Shown: positions 16,671 through 26,103, counted from the first letter of the stretch. The stretch is DNA of 64,000 nucleotides from Curtobacterium sp. SGAir0471 (GCF_005490985.1 NZ_CP027869.1:2728001-2792000), one strand, 5' to 3'. A program made the numbers and translations. The notes: generated by a model not told the origin, from the letters alone.

Positions 16671-17655
16671 TTCACGACAGCGCCGATCGGTGATCATAGA
16701 CTGCGATGCCGGCGTAGACGACGGCTTGGCTCTTGCATACTGCGCATCCGTGGCGCCCGCACGCATCGCTGCTGTCACGACCGTCGCAGGAAACAATCGA
16801 GCTGCTGTAAGCGCCCGGAACGTACGTCTCCTCCTGCGCCTGCTGGGGCTACCGGAAACGATTCAAGTCGTTGCGGGGGCGGAGCGAATGCTTCACGGGC
16901 GCAGGCCGGACACGGCTGAACTCGTTCACGGTGATGATGGCTTGGGAGGGCAGGCGGAAGCTATGGGCTTGCCTGAGCAGGCGGAAGCCGTGCAGTCAGC
17001 CGCAGCTGAGTTCCTCGTCACCTATGCGCGGTCCCACGGTCCTGTGACGATCGTCGCTCTCGGTCCACTCACGAACCTCGCTCTCGCCCTGCAGCGAGAC
17101 CGTCAGCTGCCCGACTTCATCGATCAAGTCGTGGTGATGGGGGGGGCCGTCGAGCATCCCGGCAATGGAAGCCCCACTGCGGAGGCCAACATTCGCAACG
17201 ACCCGCAGGCAGCCAATGTCGTTTTGAACGCTGGCTGGAACATCACGATGGTTCCTCTTGACGTCACCATGCAACACCGACTCACCACATGGGATGCCGC
17301 GCGTCTCGCGAGTTCTAGAAACGAAGCAGTACGCCTTCTCGCCAGGGCTTCCGAGACGTACTTGACTTTCCACGAGGGGCGCCACTTCGCTGAGCGTGAG
17401 GGGGCGCTCCACGACCCGGTGGCAATGGCAGTCGCGCTCCGTCAGGTCGAGCTATCCCTCGCGCCGCACATGCACGTCGTCGTTGACGAACGCGAAGGTT
17501 TGACGTACGGCATGACGATAGCTGACGGGAGACGCAAATATCTCGGCTACCCCCTGAATGGTAATGAGAATTGCCGGGTCGTGCTGCAGCTGAACGATGA
17601 CTTCCGACCAGCCTTTGTTGATGCTCTGATGCACCTCGAGCCGGTTGCACGATGA
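16663..17655 (+). CDS. Inosine-uridine preferring nucleoside hydrolase family
   Basis: A 330-residue nucleoside hydrolase. The calcium-binding N-terminal motif DCDAGVDDGLAL (DxDxxxDD) sits at about residues 13-24. GNN, the long helical middle, the NIRNDPQAAN active-site loop and a late HDPVAMA with the catalytic-type His-Asp follow. The family splits N-ribosides into base and ribose. Start at 16663 is set by an 8-base overlap with the preceding gene. Its stop overlaps the MFS gene in ATGA. In context it may free a nucleobase for re-glycosylation by the GT-B enzyme two genes downstream; this is inferred. Confidence 0.9.
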   Translation: MTSSRQRRSVIIDCDAGVDDGLALAYCASVAPARIAAVTTVAGNNRAAVSARNVRLLLRLLGLPETIQVVAGAERMLHGRRPDTAELVHGDDGLGGQAEAMGLPEQAEAVQSAAAEFLVTYARSHGPVTIVALGPLTNLALALQRDRQLPDFIDQVVVMGGAVEHPGNGSPTAEANIRNDPQAANVVLNAGWNITMVPLDVTMQHRLTTWDAARLASSRNEAVRLLARASETYLTFHEGRHFAEREGALHDPVAMAVALRQVELSLAPHMHVVVDEREGLTYGMTIADGRRKYLGYPLNGNENCRVVLQLNDDFRPAFVDALMHLEPVAR

Positions 17656-18866
17656 ACGCCGGATACGGATCAGTCCTGAGGGATACCGGAGCGTTGTCGT
17701 TCTTCGTCTCGGCCGGGCTGGGCCGGCTTGGGATCGCGATGACCAGCTTGTCACTCGTGTGGCTGGTGCACGAAGCAACCGGTTCTTTCCTTCAGGCGGG
17801 GATCGTGACAGGCGCGTTCGCTCTGTGTGAGGCGATCGTCGGCCCTCTACTTGCTCGACTTGTCGACCGGTACGGACAATCAAAGGTCCTTCCTGCTCAG
17901 GTCACCGTGCACCTCTGCCTCGTAGTGACGCTAGTGCTCGCTGCGCGTTCGGCCGCGGACGTTCCGGTTCTCGTGATTCTCGCCGGCGGCGTTGGTGCCA
18001 CGATCCCGCAATTTGGCGCACTGTCAGCAGCGAGGTGGTCCTTCCTGCTACGCGACACCCCATCGACGCTACAGCGCGCATTCTCTCTCGAGTCGATTGC
18101 GAACGGGACCGTCTTCCTTATCGGACCAGTAGTGGTCAGTATCTTGGGCGCTTCCGGGCTGGCCGTAGTATCGCAGTTGGCTGCGGGAGGTTTGATCTTT
18201 GTTGGCGGCGTGAGCTTAGCGCTGCTTGTAGGCACGGCTCCTCCGACGGCGGCAGGCCGACACACCAGGGCTAGACGGGCACGCGCCTTTGGACAGGCTG
18301 TTGTGGCACTAATCTTGATGAATCTCGCAATTGGTGCTTACTTCGGCTCGATCCAGGTCTCCGTGACGGGATTTGCTGTCACGGCTGGACAAGAGGGCCT
18401 CGCAGCGGTGGTGTTTCTCGTAGGAAGCTGCGCCGGGCTGTTTGGCGCCTTCGTGTACGGCAGGATCACGTTCAAAGGCGGGCCTGCGAATCGAACAGTC
18501 GTTCTCGCTTCGATATTCGCGGCACTCACTGCACTACTGCTCCTGGCGACCAATATCCCCACACTCCTCCCGATTGTACTGGTCACCGAGCTGCTGGTGC
18601 CACCGTTGCTGGTGAACCTTAGTGTGTTGATGGAGAGGGTGGCCGACCCGAATGCTCTAACACAAGCGTTTACTTGGGCAAATTCGGCCAGCGCGGCTGG
18701 TGCCGCGGTAGCCGCATCGATCGCTGGGGCGTTGCTGGACGCGCACGGCCGGTCGGGCGGCTTCTACGTGGTCATCGCTGGAGCTCTGCTTCTCGCGATT
18801 CTGGCGATTGTGAGCAGACCTGCCGCTATGCGTGCCCTGCGGGAAAGAACGGGAGTTGAATCGTGA
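17652..18866 (+). CDS. MFS transporter (probable exporter)
   Basis: A 404-residue integral membrane protein with about 12 hydrophobic segments and a central basic loop (RHTRARRARAFG, around residue 200). This is the pattern of drug-efflux-type major facilitator proteins. A MFS-type loop with acidic and basic residues (RLVDRYGQSKVLP) lies after TM2. Translation is coupled to the nucleoside hydrolase through ATGA and to the next gene through GTGA. In this cluster it would export the final product or provide self-resistance. No substrate can be read from the sequence. Confidence 0.85.
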   Translation: MNAGYGSVLRDTGALSFFVSAGLGRLGIAMTSLSLVWLVHEATGSFLQAGIVTGAFALCEAIVGPLLARLVDRYGQSKVLPAQVTVHLCLVVTLVLAARSAADVPVLVILAGGVGATIPQFGALSAARWSFLLRDTPSTLQRAFSLESIANGTVFLIGPVVVSILGASGLAVVSQLAAGGLIFVGGVSLALLVGTAPPTAAGRHTRARRARAFGQAVVALILMNLAIGAYFGSIQVSVTGFAVTAGQEGLAAVVFLVGSCAGLFGAFVYGRITFKGGPANRTVVLASIFAALTALLLLATNIPTLLPIVLVTELLVPPLLVNLSVLMERVADPNALTQAFTWANSASAAGAAVAASIAGALLDAHGRSGGFYVVIAGALLLAILAIVSRPAAMRALRERTGVES

Positions 18867-20020
18867 AGTTGCTAATCGGTGGTGACGAGTTCGGATGGGG
18901 AAGTGTCGGGATACTGGCGGCCATCCTGAGCGAGCTCCGCGTTCTCGACCCCGGTCTCGATCTCGTCGGAATTGACACAGACTCTGGACGCTCTGTTCTT
19001 GAGAAGGAGGGCGTCCATACCTGGATCAGCTCTGAGTCCGACGAGGCGGACTTCGACGTCGCCTTGGATTCGCTGCAACCTCGCATAGCCTTGATTGCCT
19101 TGAACGCACGGGTGGCGAGTCGGCTTGTGGACAAGGGTATCCGGGTCGTTTACGTCGACACCATGCCCTTCATCTGGGGCGCTAATGACTTCTTACCAGT
19201 TGACGTAGCCATATACTGCGCTCAACGGTTTGGGTCGGCATCGCTCCGCCATGAATCCCCACTTGAGTCTGCCCATAATCTGCAGTGGGTTGGTGGAATT
19301 GTGGGGCGGCTCCCGACACCTCTCGCGGACGTCCCATCCGAATCCCCGGTTGTCGCGCTGGGCGGTCTGCAATCCCCAGCAAGCACAGAATCGAGTGTGC
19401 GAGCGTATCTCTCAACAGCAGTTGTTCCTACTCTTACTTCTATACTCGCAAACGGTACTGACGAAGTGGAGGTGGTGGGCAATGTGAGGAAGGACACGCT
19501 GCTGGAGGTACTCCCGTCCGCGCTTCGGCCTCGTGTCAGCGTGAGTCGGTACAGTCACGATGAGTTTTTAAGGCGCGTTGCTCGATCTCCTTTCGTCGCC
19601 ACCTCGCCCGGCTTGACAACCATATTGGAACTGGGAAGGCTGGGCGTTCCGGCATTCGTTTTGCCTGCTCAGAATTACACCCAGCTACGCTTCGCCATGG
19701 AACTCGATCGCGTATGCGTCGAGCCGTCTGTCGTACGCTGGCCCGCGGATGTTGCGCACCCGCCGGCCCTCGATTACTTACTAGATACTCAAGGCGAAGA
19801 CGCTGCGGTACGGCACTTATATCACTCAATCATGCAGGCGGCGGCGCCTGCTGACCTCCCGAAGTTCCAACGAGAGATGGCAAGATCGGTCGAAGTCGTT
19901 TTGACGAACGTGCTTCACACTCGGTCGACTCTCTCGCCTATGAACAGCTTGCTGGGCGACCGGGGAGCGCACGACGTTGCCGCTCGAGTGCTCGATCTGG
20001 GTCAGTCCGCTCCGAAGTGA
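18863..20020 (+). CDS. GT-B glycosyltransferase, cytosylglucuronate-synthase-like
   Basis: A 385-residue protein with a MurG-like GT-B layout: an N-terminal GGDEFGWGSVG loop, a central linker near residue 150, and a C-terminal donor-binding motif SPGLTTILELGRLGVPAF. I know similar sequences as CGA-synthase-related proteins, named for the blasticidin/mildiomycin enzyme that joins cytosine to UDP-glucuronate. That assignment is from memory of the family and not a search. The GTG start overlaps the MFS stop, and its 3' end overlaps the convergent glf gene by 19 bases. Likely reaction: transfer of a sugar from a UDP-sugar to a nucleobase or related acceptor. Confidence 0.6.
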   Translation: MKLLIGGDEFGWGSVGILAAILSELRVLDPGLDLVGIDTDSGRSVLEKEGVHTWISSESDEADFDVALDSLQPRIALIALNARVASRLVDKGIRVVYVDTMPFIWGANDFLPVDVAIYCAQRFGSASLRHESPLESAHNLQWVGGIVGRLPTPLADVPSESPVVALGGLQSPASTESSVRAYLSTAVVPTLTSILANGTDEVEVVGNVRKDTLLEVLPSALRPRVSVSRYSHDEFLRRVARSPFVATSPGLTTILELGRLGVPAFVLPAQNYTQLRFAMELDRVCVEPSVVRWPADVAHPPALDYLLDTQGEDAAVRHLYHSIMQAAAPADLPKFQREMARSVEVVLTNVLHTRSTLSPMNSLLGDRGAHDVAARVLDLGQSAPK

Positions 20021-21147
20021 AACTCGACGTCATGCAAAGCCGCCGCGATTGCCATATGCATGTCTAGGTATTTATACGACCCAAGTCTCCCACCGAACAC
20101 GACGCCGCGTTCCTTAGATGCCAGGGTCCGGTAACTTCGAAGTCGTTCGCGGTCTAGTATCGAATTCACTGGGTAGTACGGCTCATCGTCTGGCGATGCA
20201 AAGCGCGACAACTCGTGCGCCACGACGGTCTGCTCAACTTGGCCATGCCGTTCTGGCGAGTAGTGTTTGAACTCATGTGAGCGAGTGAACGGCACATCAA
20301 GGTCGGCATAGTTCACCACTGCCGTGCCTTGATAATCAGAAACATCGAATCGGTGCCACTCGAAATCCAAAGTCCGCCAGGACAACGAGCCTGCAGAGTA
20401 GTCAAAGTATCGATCGAGGGCGCCAGTGTAGATGACTGGAATACGGCCAACGGTCTTTCCCTTACTGAAGCTCGACCTCACATCAAAAAAATCTTCTGAA
20501 AGGTGAACCTCGACACCTTCCTCGCTCGCCATTCGTTCCGCCATCACCCCGTAACCATCTATCGGCAGCCCCTGGTATTTGTCGCTGAAGTAGCGCGTGT
20601 CGTAGTTATACCTGACAGGCAGCCGGGTGATCACGTCTGCTGGAAGTTCGGAGGGCTTCGTTTGCCATTGCTTCTGAGTGTACGACTTGATGAGCGCATC
20701 ATATAATCTTGGACCAATGGCCGCGAGTGCCTTGGCCTCAAGCGAATCGGCAACAGCCGATTGGTACGGTTCGGTATCCTTCTTGATCTGCACCCTCGCC
20801 TCGTGGGGTGAAAAGCTGGCTTCGTAGAGTTGATTGATCGTAGCCAACGAGATCGGCATCGGATACACCCTTCCTGCGTGCCTCGTGAAGACTCGGTGCT
20901 CGTAACGGTCCATCCGCGCGTATCGGGAGACGAACTTCCATACGCGTTCGTTAGACGTGTGGAAGATGTGCGATCCATACTTGTGAATCTCGATCCCGCT
21001 TTCTTTATCGCGGTAACTGTACGCGTTACCGCCAACATGGTCGCGCTTGTCGATAACCGCGACGTTGCGCCCCGTTCGCGCCAGCGCTACGGCGGCGGTT
21101 AAGCCGTAGAGACCAGCTCCAACCACCAAGACATCACATGACAGCAT
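20002..21147 (-). CDS. glf: UDP-galactopyranose mutase
   Basis: A 381-residue flavoenzyme that interconverts UDP-galactopyranose and UDP-galactofuranose. The FAD-binding motif VVGAGLYGLTAA is at the N-terminus, followed by DKRDHVGGNAYS and the family motif HKYGSHIFHTS. C-terminal YPVNSILDRERL and GGRLGSYKYLDM are also typical of Glf. I prefer ATG 21147, which follows AGGGGTG, over the upstream ATG at 21180. It converges on the GT-B gene (overlapping 3' ends) and is divergent from galE, suggesting joint supply of UDP-Galf. It could serve the cluster's glycosyltransferases or a cell-surface galactan. Confidence 0.93.
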   Translation of the reverse strand: MLSCDVLVVGAGLYGLTAAVALARTGRNVAVIDKRDHVGGNAYSYRDKESGIEIHKYGSHIFHTSNERVWKFVSRYARMDRYEHRVFTRHAGRVYPMPISLATINQLYEASFSPHEARVQIKKDTEPYQSAVADSLEAKALAAIGPRLYDALIKSYTQKQWQTKPSELPADVITRLPVRYNYDTRYFSDKYQGLPIDGYGVMAERMASEEGVEVHLSEDFFDVRSSFSKGKTVGRIPVIYTGALDRYFDYSAGSLSWRTLDFEWHRFDVSDYQGTAVVNYADLDVPFTRSHEFKHYSPERHGQVEQTVVAHELSRFASPDDEPYYPVNSILDRERLRSYRTLASKERGVVFGGRLGSYKYLDMHMAIAAALHDVEFHFGAD

Positions 21148-21299
21148 CGTCACCCCTAATAGTCGATTTGTGACGCTCACCGCTGGTGACGTCCGAACGA
21201 GTCCCGCTCTCGTCGATCGTACGCATGCTAGGCGCGGAACGGTATAGACACGGTCATTTGAGAGGCGTAGTCTCAGAATGAATTGATCGAGGGGGATCT

Positions 21300-22307
21300 A
21301 TGACTGTGCTGATCATCGGTGGGGGCGGCTACATCGGCTCGCACATCGCAAGCGAACTTCGTCGATGCGGCCAAGATACATTGGTCGCGGACAATTGGGC
21401 GTCCGGCGTCAGACGCCTGGGCAATACGGTGCGAGCAGCGACGGTCGATATAACAGCTCCAGGAGCGAGCCATCAACTCGCGGCACTTATGCGCACTGAG
21501 CGCGTTCGGGTCGTCTTCCACCTGGCAGCTCTGAAGAGTGTTGAGGAATCGGTGCGTGACCCGAGGCGCTACATCGAAGTGAACGTCGCGGGCACAGCGG
21601 CGGTTCTGAATGCGATGTCGAACGCCGCAGTCCGCAAGCTAGTATTTGCCTCCTCTGCGGCTGTTTATGCGCCGATAGCGACGGGGCGAGTGACAATAGC
21701 TTCACCTATTGGTCCAGTCAATCCCTACGGGGTGAGCAAGCTTGAGGCTGAAGGGTTGATTAGGACTTATACCGGGCGGGGAATAATAGACGCAGTCGTC
21801 CTGCGCTTTTTCAATGTCGCCGGGTGTGAGTCACCGTCTCTGGCCGACCTCGAGGGAGTGAGTGTTATGTCGCAGTTTTGCCGCGCTGCCGCCAACGAAG
21901 GCCCGCTAGTGGTTCGTGGAACGGACTACAGGACGGCAGACGGCTCGGCAGTGCGCGACTACATCGACGTTCGTGATATCGCTGACCTTCACCGGCGTTT
22001 GGCTGAGGACCGGGCTTGGCCGCCCGGTATTCGCTACAGTAATGTCGGCCGTGGCTTGAGCGTGTCTGTTCTCGAACTCGCTCAACGAGTACAAGCGCTG
22101 GCACCTTCTAAGCCACCAATTATCTCTAGTGCAAATCGCGCGGGTGACATCGAGCAGATGGTCTCGAGCAGGGAAGAGACTCAAATATGCGAAGGGTGGC
22201 AACCGCGCTATGGACTCGACGATATGATCCGCGCAACGTTGGAGGCCCAGCTGGTCTACGCGTCGGACGGCGCGACGCCAGTGCCGGCGCGGACACCTGA
22301 GCATTAA
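21300..22307 (+). CDS. galE: UDP-glucose 4-epimerase family protein
   Basis: A 335-residue extended short-chain dehydrogenase. The NAD-binding GGGGYIGSH sits at residues 7-15, NWASG near 37, HLAALKSVEES in the middle, the catalytic Ser in SSAAVY and the Tyr/Lys pair in YGVSK. The C-terminal region with YIDVRDIADLH is typical of GalE. It interconverts UDP-glucose and UDP-galactose, giving the substrate for Glf encoded next door. A strong GAGGGGGA ribosome-binding site precedes the ATG. The shared 150-base region with glf should carry divergent promoters. Confidence 0.88.
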   Translation: MTVLIIGGGGYIGSHIASELRRCGQDTLVADNWASGVRRLGNTVRAATVDITAPGASHQLAALMRTERVRVVFHLAALKSVEESVRDPRRYIEVNVAGTAAVLNAMSNAAVRKLVFASSAAVYAPIATGRVTIASPIGPVNPYGVSKLEAEGLIRTYTGRGIIDAVVLRFFNVAGCESPSLADLEGVSVMSQFCRAAANEGPLVVRGTDYRTADGSAVRDYIDVRDIADLHRRLAEDRAWPPGIRYSNVGRGLSVSVLELAQRVQALAPSKPPIISSANRAGDIEQMVSSREETQICEGWQPRYGLDDMIRATLEAQLVYASDGATPVPARTPEH

Positions 22308-22308
22308 G

Positions 22309-23862
22309 TCAAGCTCGTGGCTCTCTCCTCGACGTGGTGATCCTTTCACCGGCGGTCGTTAGGCACGCTCCAGTGGCTAGGTCAAACCTCCAGCCGTGAA
22401 CCTGGCAAACTAGCTGTTCACCCTCAATGATTCCGGAGGTTGAGAAGTCGGCTCCGAGGTGAGGGCAGTTACGCTGCACCGTCCAGTCGCCGATATCGAT
22501 CATCTCTCGAGCGTTAGCTTTCTCTGCATACCATCGCTCTATGTAGTCCATACGCTCCTGCGACAGGGACGTGAAAAAGGCGTAAAGCTGCTGGTTGAAC
22601 TTTCCGATACGGCCGGTCCTGAACCGGAAAGACAGGAAAATCGTGTTGCACCAGTCTGGTTCTGCTGCTTGTATATTGGAGTAGACGAGCGCTGGCTCGA
22701 TCTGGAACCAATACCGGGGTTTGTCCGCAGGTTCCCGATGGCGCACTTCCGATCGGCGAAAATCAAGCATCACATCGACGATCCCGAGGTCCAATGCGAC
22801 GCCCCCAGCCAAAGCCGAGGATATGATAGGGGCGGATGCCATAAGAGGCTCAAACCAATTCTTCAAAGTCTGGAGGTAAAATTCTCCATCAACGTCTCCT
22901 GGAGGCGGTACGCGTGCTTCCTCAATCTCCTCCCGTCGATCCGTTGCCTGAACTTCGATATACTCTTGTGGATTGCGATAGACCCAATCGATCTGCTCTT
23001 CATCGAAGAGCGTCTGTCGCACCGCTGCGACGGAATTGTTTTCGAGTGTGATCTCGGTTCCGGCAACAAATCGTATCCCCTGCTGATCGACGCCTGATTC
23101 GCTAAGTTGCTCCAGGAATACCTCCTGCGACTCGAAGATCGACTCACCGTCAGGTCCTGTGCCATTCAACCACTGCAACGGCTCATCGAGGAAAGCGGGT
23201 GGCCCAGCGAACGGCACCACCGAGGTCGCGTCGATGGCTTTTGCATAGAAAATAGCGCGCTTTCGCTGCGACTGTCGTTTCAGGGCAGCAAACGACCGCA
23301 TCGCCCTCGGGGACATGTCGTAACACATCGGCCACCAGATCGCTCCCGAATGCTGCATGAAGTGGATTCCGTACGGGCCAAACTCGCGAATCACATCAAG
23401 ATTCAGCAGGTGGGCGTCATTTTGATTCAAGATCGTATTGCGACCGTCGCTCAGGCTCAGCGATGAATCGCCAATCGGCCCATCGCTCGGAGATCGCATC
23501 GGACTGATCATTGCCGATAGTCCGTCGAGCTGCACCGTGGTATTCGCTGGCATGCGGCGCAGGTTTGTGAAACCTATGTCGGTCAGGGAGCGTTCCAAGT
23601 CGGCAGTGGGATAGTCGGGCACGAGGATCGTCGTTCGCTTGTCGACCAGGTCGCGAAGTAAGCGTGCGTCCAAATGGTCCGCATGCCGGTGTGATATGTA
23701 CATGTAATCAGGCCGCGAGAATCGTGACCAGTCAAGGCCTCGGTTGTCCGGATGGGGAAACCAGCTCCCGAAGAACGCAGGATTAAGCCATGGATCGCAC
23801 AGTACGGTCGCGTTATCGGTCTCGATCCACAGTCCAGCGTGCCCCAGCCCCGTGATGCGCAT
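22309..23862 (-). CDS. MBL-fold/Rieske [2Fe-2S] fusion protein (CMAH-like layout)
   Basis: A 517-residue protein with two metal domains. The N-terminal metallo-beta-lactamase fold has SHRHADHLDA (residues 57-66; H58, H60, D62, H63) in an UlaG-like arrangement. The C-terminal 60 residues form a Rieske centre: C466-x-H468 (CPHLG) and C486-x2-H489 (CQVHGW). This order resembles CMP-N-acetylneuraminate hydroxylase and relatives, which hydroxylate sugar-nucleotides with O2. ATG 23862 is preferred because GGGGGT lies 7 bases upstream. Its 3' end nearly touches galE (convergent). In this cluster it could oxidise a nucleotide-sugar or nucleoside. A partner reductase is not visible. Confidence 0.78.
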   Translation of the reverse strand: MRITGLGHAGLWIETDNATVLCDPWLNPAFFGSWFPHPDNRGLDWSRFSRPDYMYISHRHADHLDARLLRDLVDKRTTILVPDYPTADLERSLTDIGFTNLRRMPANTTVQLDGLSAMISPMRSPSDGPIGDSSLSLSDGRNTILNQNDAHLLNLDVIREFGPYGIHFMQHSGAIWWPMCYDMSPRAMRSFAALKRQSQRKRAIFYAKAIDATSVVPFAGPPAFLDEPLQWLNGTGPDGESIFESQEVFLEQLSESGVDQQGIRFVAGTEITLENNSVAAVRQTLFDEEQIDWVYRNPQEYIEVQATDRREEIEEARVPPPGDVDGEFYLQTLKNWFEPLMASAPIISSALAGGVALDLGIVDVMLDFRRSEVRHREPADKPRYWFQIEPALVYSNIQAAEPDWCNTIFLSFRFRTGRIGKFNQQLYAFFTSLSQERMDYIERWYAEKANAREMIDIGDWTVQRNCPHLGADFSTSGIIEGEQLVCQVHGWRFDLATGACLTTAGERITTSRREPRA

Positions 23863-25050
23863 GACATACCCCCGTTGTGTCGTCATCGACTACACGGGAT
23901 AGTCTGCTCGGCATCGACGCGCTTTGCAACGGCTGTGCACCGATTTCTACCAGGGTCGTGTGGTCGATGATCTCGCCGTGTCCGTATCGCTGGGCGTGCC
24001 GCCTACTGGTGGCGAGAGTTTCGGTCCTCGGGCTCGGTCGCGGGGCCTGCTCTCAGCCCGCTCCACGTTCTCTTGGCGTTCCTCGTCCGTTTGCGCGGCT
24101 CAAAGGCGGACACCGTCGATTCGCCGCCGAAACCGACTGGAACTGGCCGGCTCGCCCGCGTCCTGTTCCAGCTCCCGCACCAGCGGGCAACCGCTTGTCG
24201 CCGTCCTGATGAAGATACCCGCGGCGCGCGTCGCGTCATGGCCGCGGTTCGCCGTTCGTGGCTACCATCGGCTCCGCGAGGCGCGACCCGAACAAGTGCT
24301 GCTCTTGCGGCGTGCAGGTCGCCCGCGCAGTGGCACCGGTCATGCTCGCTGCGGGCGAAGCTCATCGCGCTTGCCGGTAGTTAGCCAAGAAAATGGCAGG
24401 AGGGCGGGGTGATGCTCCCGTTTTGAAGGCGTGAGACGCCCGCACCGCGCGTCGACGGTGACGTCGGCCCAGATAAGGGTCGATCGAAGCCTAGCGACGT
24501 GTTTCGCCAGCCTGATACCCCCCAAAGAAAGAACGGGGTGCTCTTGCATGCGCTTCGGTCCGCGACAGCACAGCGGACTCGCGGCGCATCGGCGCATCGG
24601 CGCATCGGCGCATCGGCGCATCGGCGCATCGGCGCATCGGCGCATCGGCGAGGATCCTGTTACCGCCGGATCTATAATTTCTATAATCCGAGGCGCAGGC
24701 ACACCCTGAGTGGCCGGTTGCAGTTAGCAACATTCCGAGCGCGACGGCGGCTGCGCTATCAGGAGCAGCCGAACTGCGGTGCGAAAGACAGCGGTCAGGA
24801 GAAGCAGTCGCGCCGCTATAGAGGTTTGTAACGACCGGGTTGCACTCCGGTACGAGCTGCACGGCATTGGCCGGCATGGGGCCGCTGTGTTTCCGCGCTG
24901 CGAGGCGACGAACGGCGATCGTTCTCGACTCGATGTACGAGACAGGTCGCACATTCCGCTTCAATGGACGGCAATCTCTTGTGCTTCCCACTAGGACCGC
25001 GGAAATCTGCAACAATGGGAGCAGCGAATCCTGACCGATAGGAGCATCCT
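23863..25050. other. Long non-coding stretch with octanucleotide repeat
   Basis: About 1.2 kb without a supported gene. The part up to 24400 holds only short frames without family resemblance. It contains an 8-bp tandem repeat (24583-24650). The segment 24660-25050 leads into lsr2 and is less GC-rich, so it may carry its promoter. Confidence 0.5.
24583..24650. repeat. 8-bp tandem repeat, eight full units
   Basis: Eight perfect head-to-tail copies of GGCGCATC plus half a ninth. The unit length is not a multiple of three, so a change in copy number would shift any frame through it. No supported gene covers it. Slipped-strand variation is likely; a role is unknown. Confidence 0.9.
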
Positions 25051-25395
25051 GTGGCACAGAGAGTCACCACGCATCTCGTTGACGACCTCACTGGCGACAC
25101 CATCGAAGACGGAGAGGGCAGCACTGTTACCTTCGGCTTCGACGGAAGCAATTACGAGATCGACCTCACCAATGATCATGCCGAGCAGCTTCGTGAGGCG
25201 TTCGCTGACTACGTTGCGGCTGCTCGGAAGGTGGGGGGTCGATCTGGTCGCAGCACCTCGGGAAGTGCTCCGAGGCGGGGCAATTCGGTAGAGCTTGCGA
25301 AGATCCGTGAGTGGGCGAATGCAAACGGCCACGACGTCTCGTCCCGCGGCCGCATCAGCCAGGTCGTTCGGGACGCGTACGACGCCGCGCACTGA
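25051..25395 (+). CDS. lsr2: Lsr2 family nucleoid-associated protein
   Basis: A 114-residue H-NS-like xenogeneic silencer of actinobacteria. The N-terminal dimerisation domain begins MAQRVTTHLVDDLTGD and continues with TVTFGFDGSNYEIDLT. A basic Gly/Ser linker with GRSGRS follows. The C-terminal DNA-binding domain ends in IREWANANGHDVSSRGRI, holding the AT-hook-like R-G-R-I motif. The GTG start has AGGAG 7 bases upstream. Actinobacterial chromosomes usually carry a core lsr2; this copy lies in accessory DNA. It may silence the AT-richer genes around it, or modulate host silencing. Confidence 0.93.
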   Translation: MAQRVTTHLVDDLTGDTIEDGEGSTVTFGFDGSNYEIDLTNDHAEQLREAFADYVAAARKVGGRSGRSTSGSAPRRGNSVELAKIREWANANGHDVSSRGRISQVVRDAYDAAH

Positions 25396-25704
25396 CAGTC
25401 GCGATCGCAACGCGGTTGGTGTCCGACATGACGCCCGGCCGCGTTGTCATTGGTAGCAACCATGCTGCCTTTTTCGCATCGGGCACCACGACCTCGAGGG
25501 CGAGCAACACACGCATCGAGCGCCGATCATCCCTCGTCGCAGGTCCGGACGAGGCCGCATCGCGAACAACCTCCCCTCCGAGAAGCACGCTCCCACGATC
25601 CGTGGACATGTTTCGCACGACGAGATGCCCTCCTGCGCTGTTTTCGCGTTCAGCGGTGTGCTCGGGAAGTAGACGCCGGGTTTCGCGCAATCGTCTGGTG
25701 GAGT
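25396..25704. other. Gap between lsr2 and the next gene
   Basis: About 310 bases between convergent genes. I see no gene, RNA or clear terminator hairpin here. Confidence 0.35.
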
Positions 25705-26103
25705 TCAGCTTGTGGGCGAAGGACCGAGCCATGAGGTGACCCGAAGGTCCACCGTGAGAGCGGCCGGAGTGGCCCAGTAGTGGGCGGACAGCGGTGCTTG
25801 AATCCGAACTTCTTCCGGGCGCGCCGCCCAGGAAGCAGGACCAGTTTCGTCGTAGACGCGCGGCTCCAGCTCAATCTGAGTCAGAGGATCCCTTATGGTC
25901 GCGCTGACGATCACGAGCAAGGAGATGAACGCCGGAGGATCATCCTTTCCGAGGTTGTATCGGAGGTGCACGACAACGTCCGTGGCCGACCCTCGCTTGC
26001 CACGTTCAAGGACCAGACGTTCGACCGTGACGAGCGGATCGTTCGTCGCAGCCGCAACGGGGAACGTCGATAGCGTGTCGCTGTTGATGCCGACGAGAAT
26101 CAT
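25705..26103 (-). CDS. Hypothetical beta-rich protein
   Basis: A 132-residue protein starting at ATG 26103 behind a good AGGAG site. Alternating hydrophobic residues (VVVHLRYNLG, FISLLVIVSATI, ALTVDLRVTSW) suggest a beta-sandwich. I see no signal peptide or catalytic motif and do not recognise the family. It lies 85 bases after the metallophosphoesterase gene on the same strand and may be co-transcribed. The Ile/Val-rich strands and conserved-looking proline turns could suit a small binding domain. Confidence 0.6.
   Translation of the reverse strand: MILVGINSDTLSTFPVAAATNDPLVTVERLVLERGKRGSATDVVVHLRYNLGKDDPPAFISLLVIVSATIRDPLTQIELEPRVYDETGPASWAARPEEVRIQAPLSAHYWATPAALTVDLRVTSWLGPSPTS

Noticed and set aside
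13841..23862. Identification of the cluster as a known blasticidin or toyocamycin pathway
   Set aside because: Only single family resemblances fit; key genes of those pathways are absent from the window.
23887..24412. Frames of about 110-160 codons right of the MBL-Rieske gene
   Set aside because: Composition is Arg/Ser-rich on every frame, with no start signal or recognisable domain.
24583..24650. Short repeats taken as a possible CRISPR array
   Set aside because: Units are 8 bp and directly adjacent with no spacers, and no cas genes are present.
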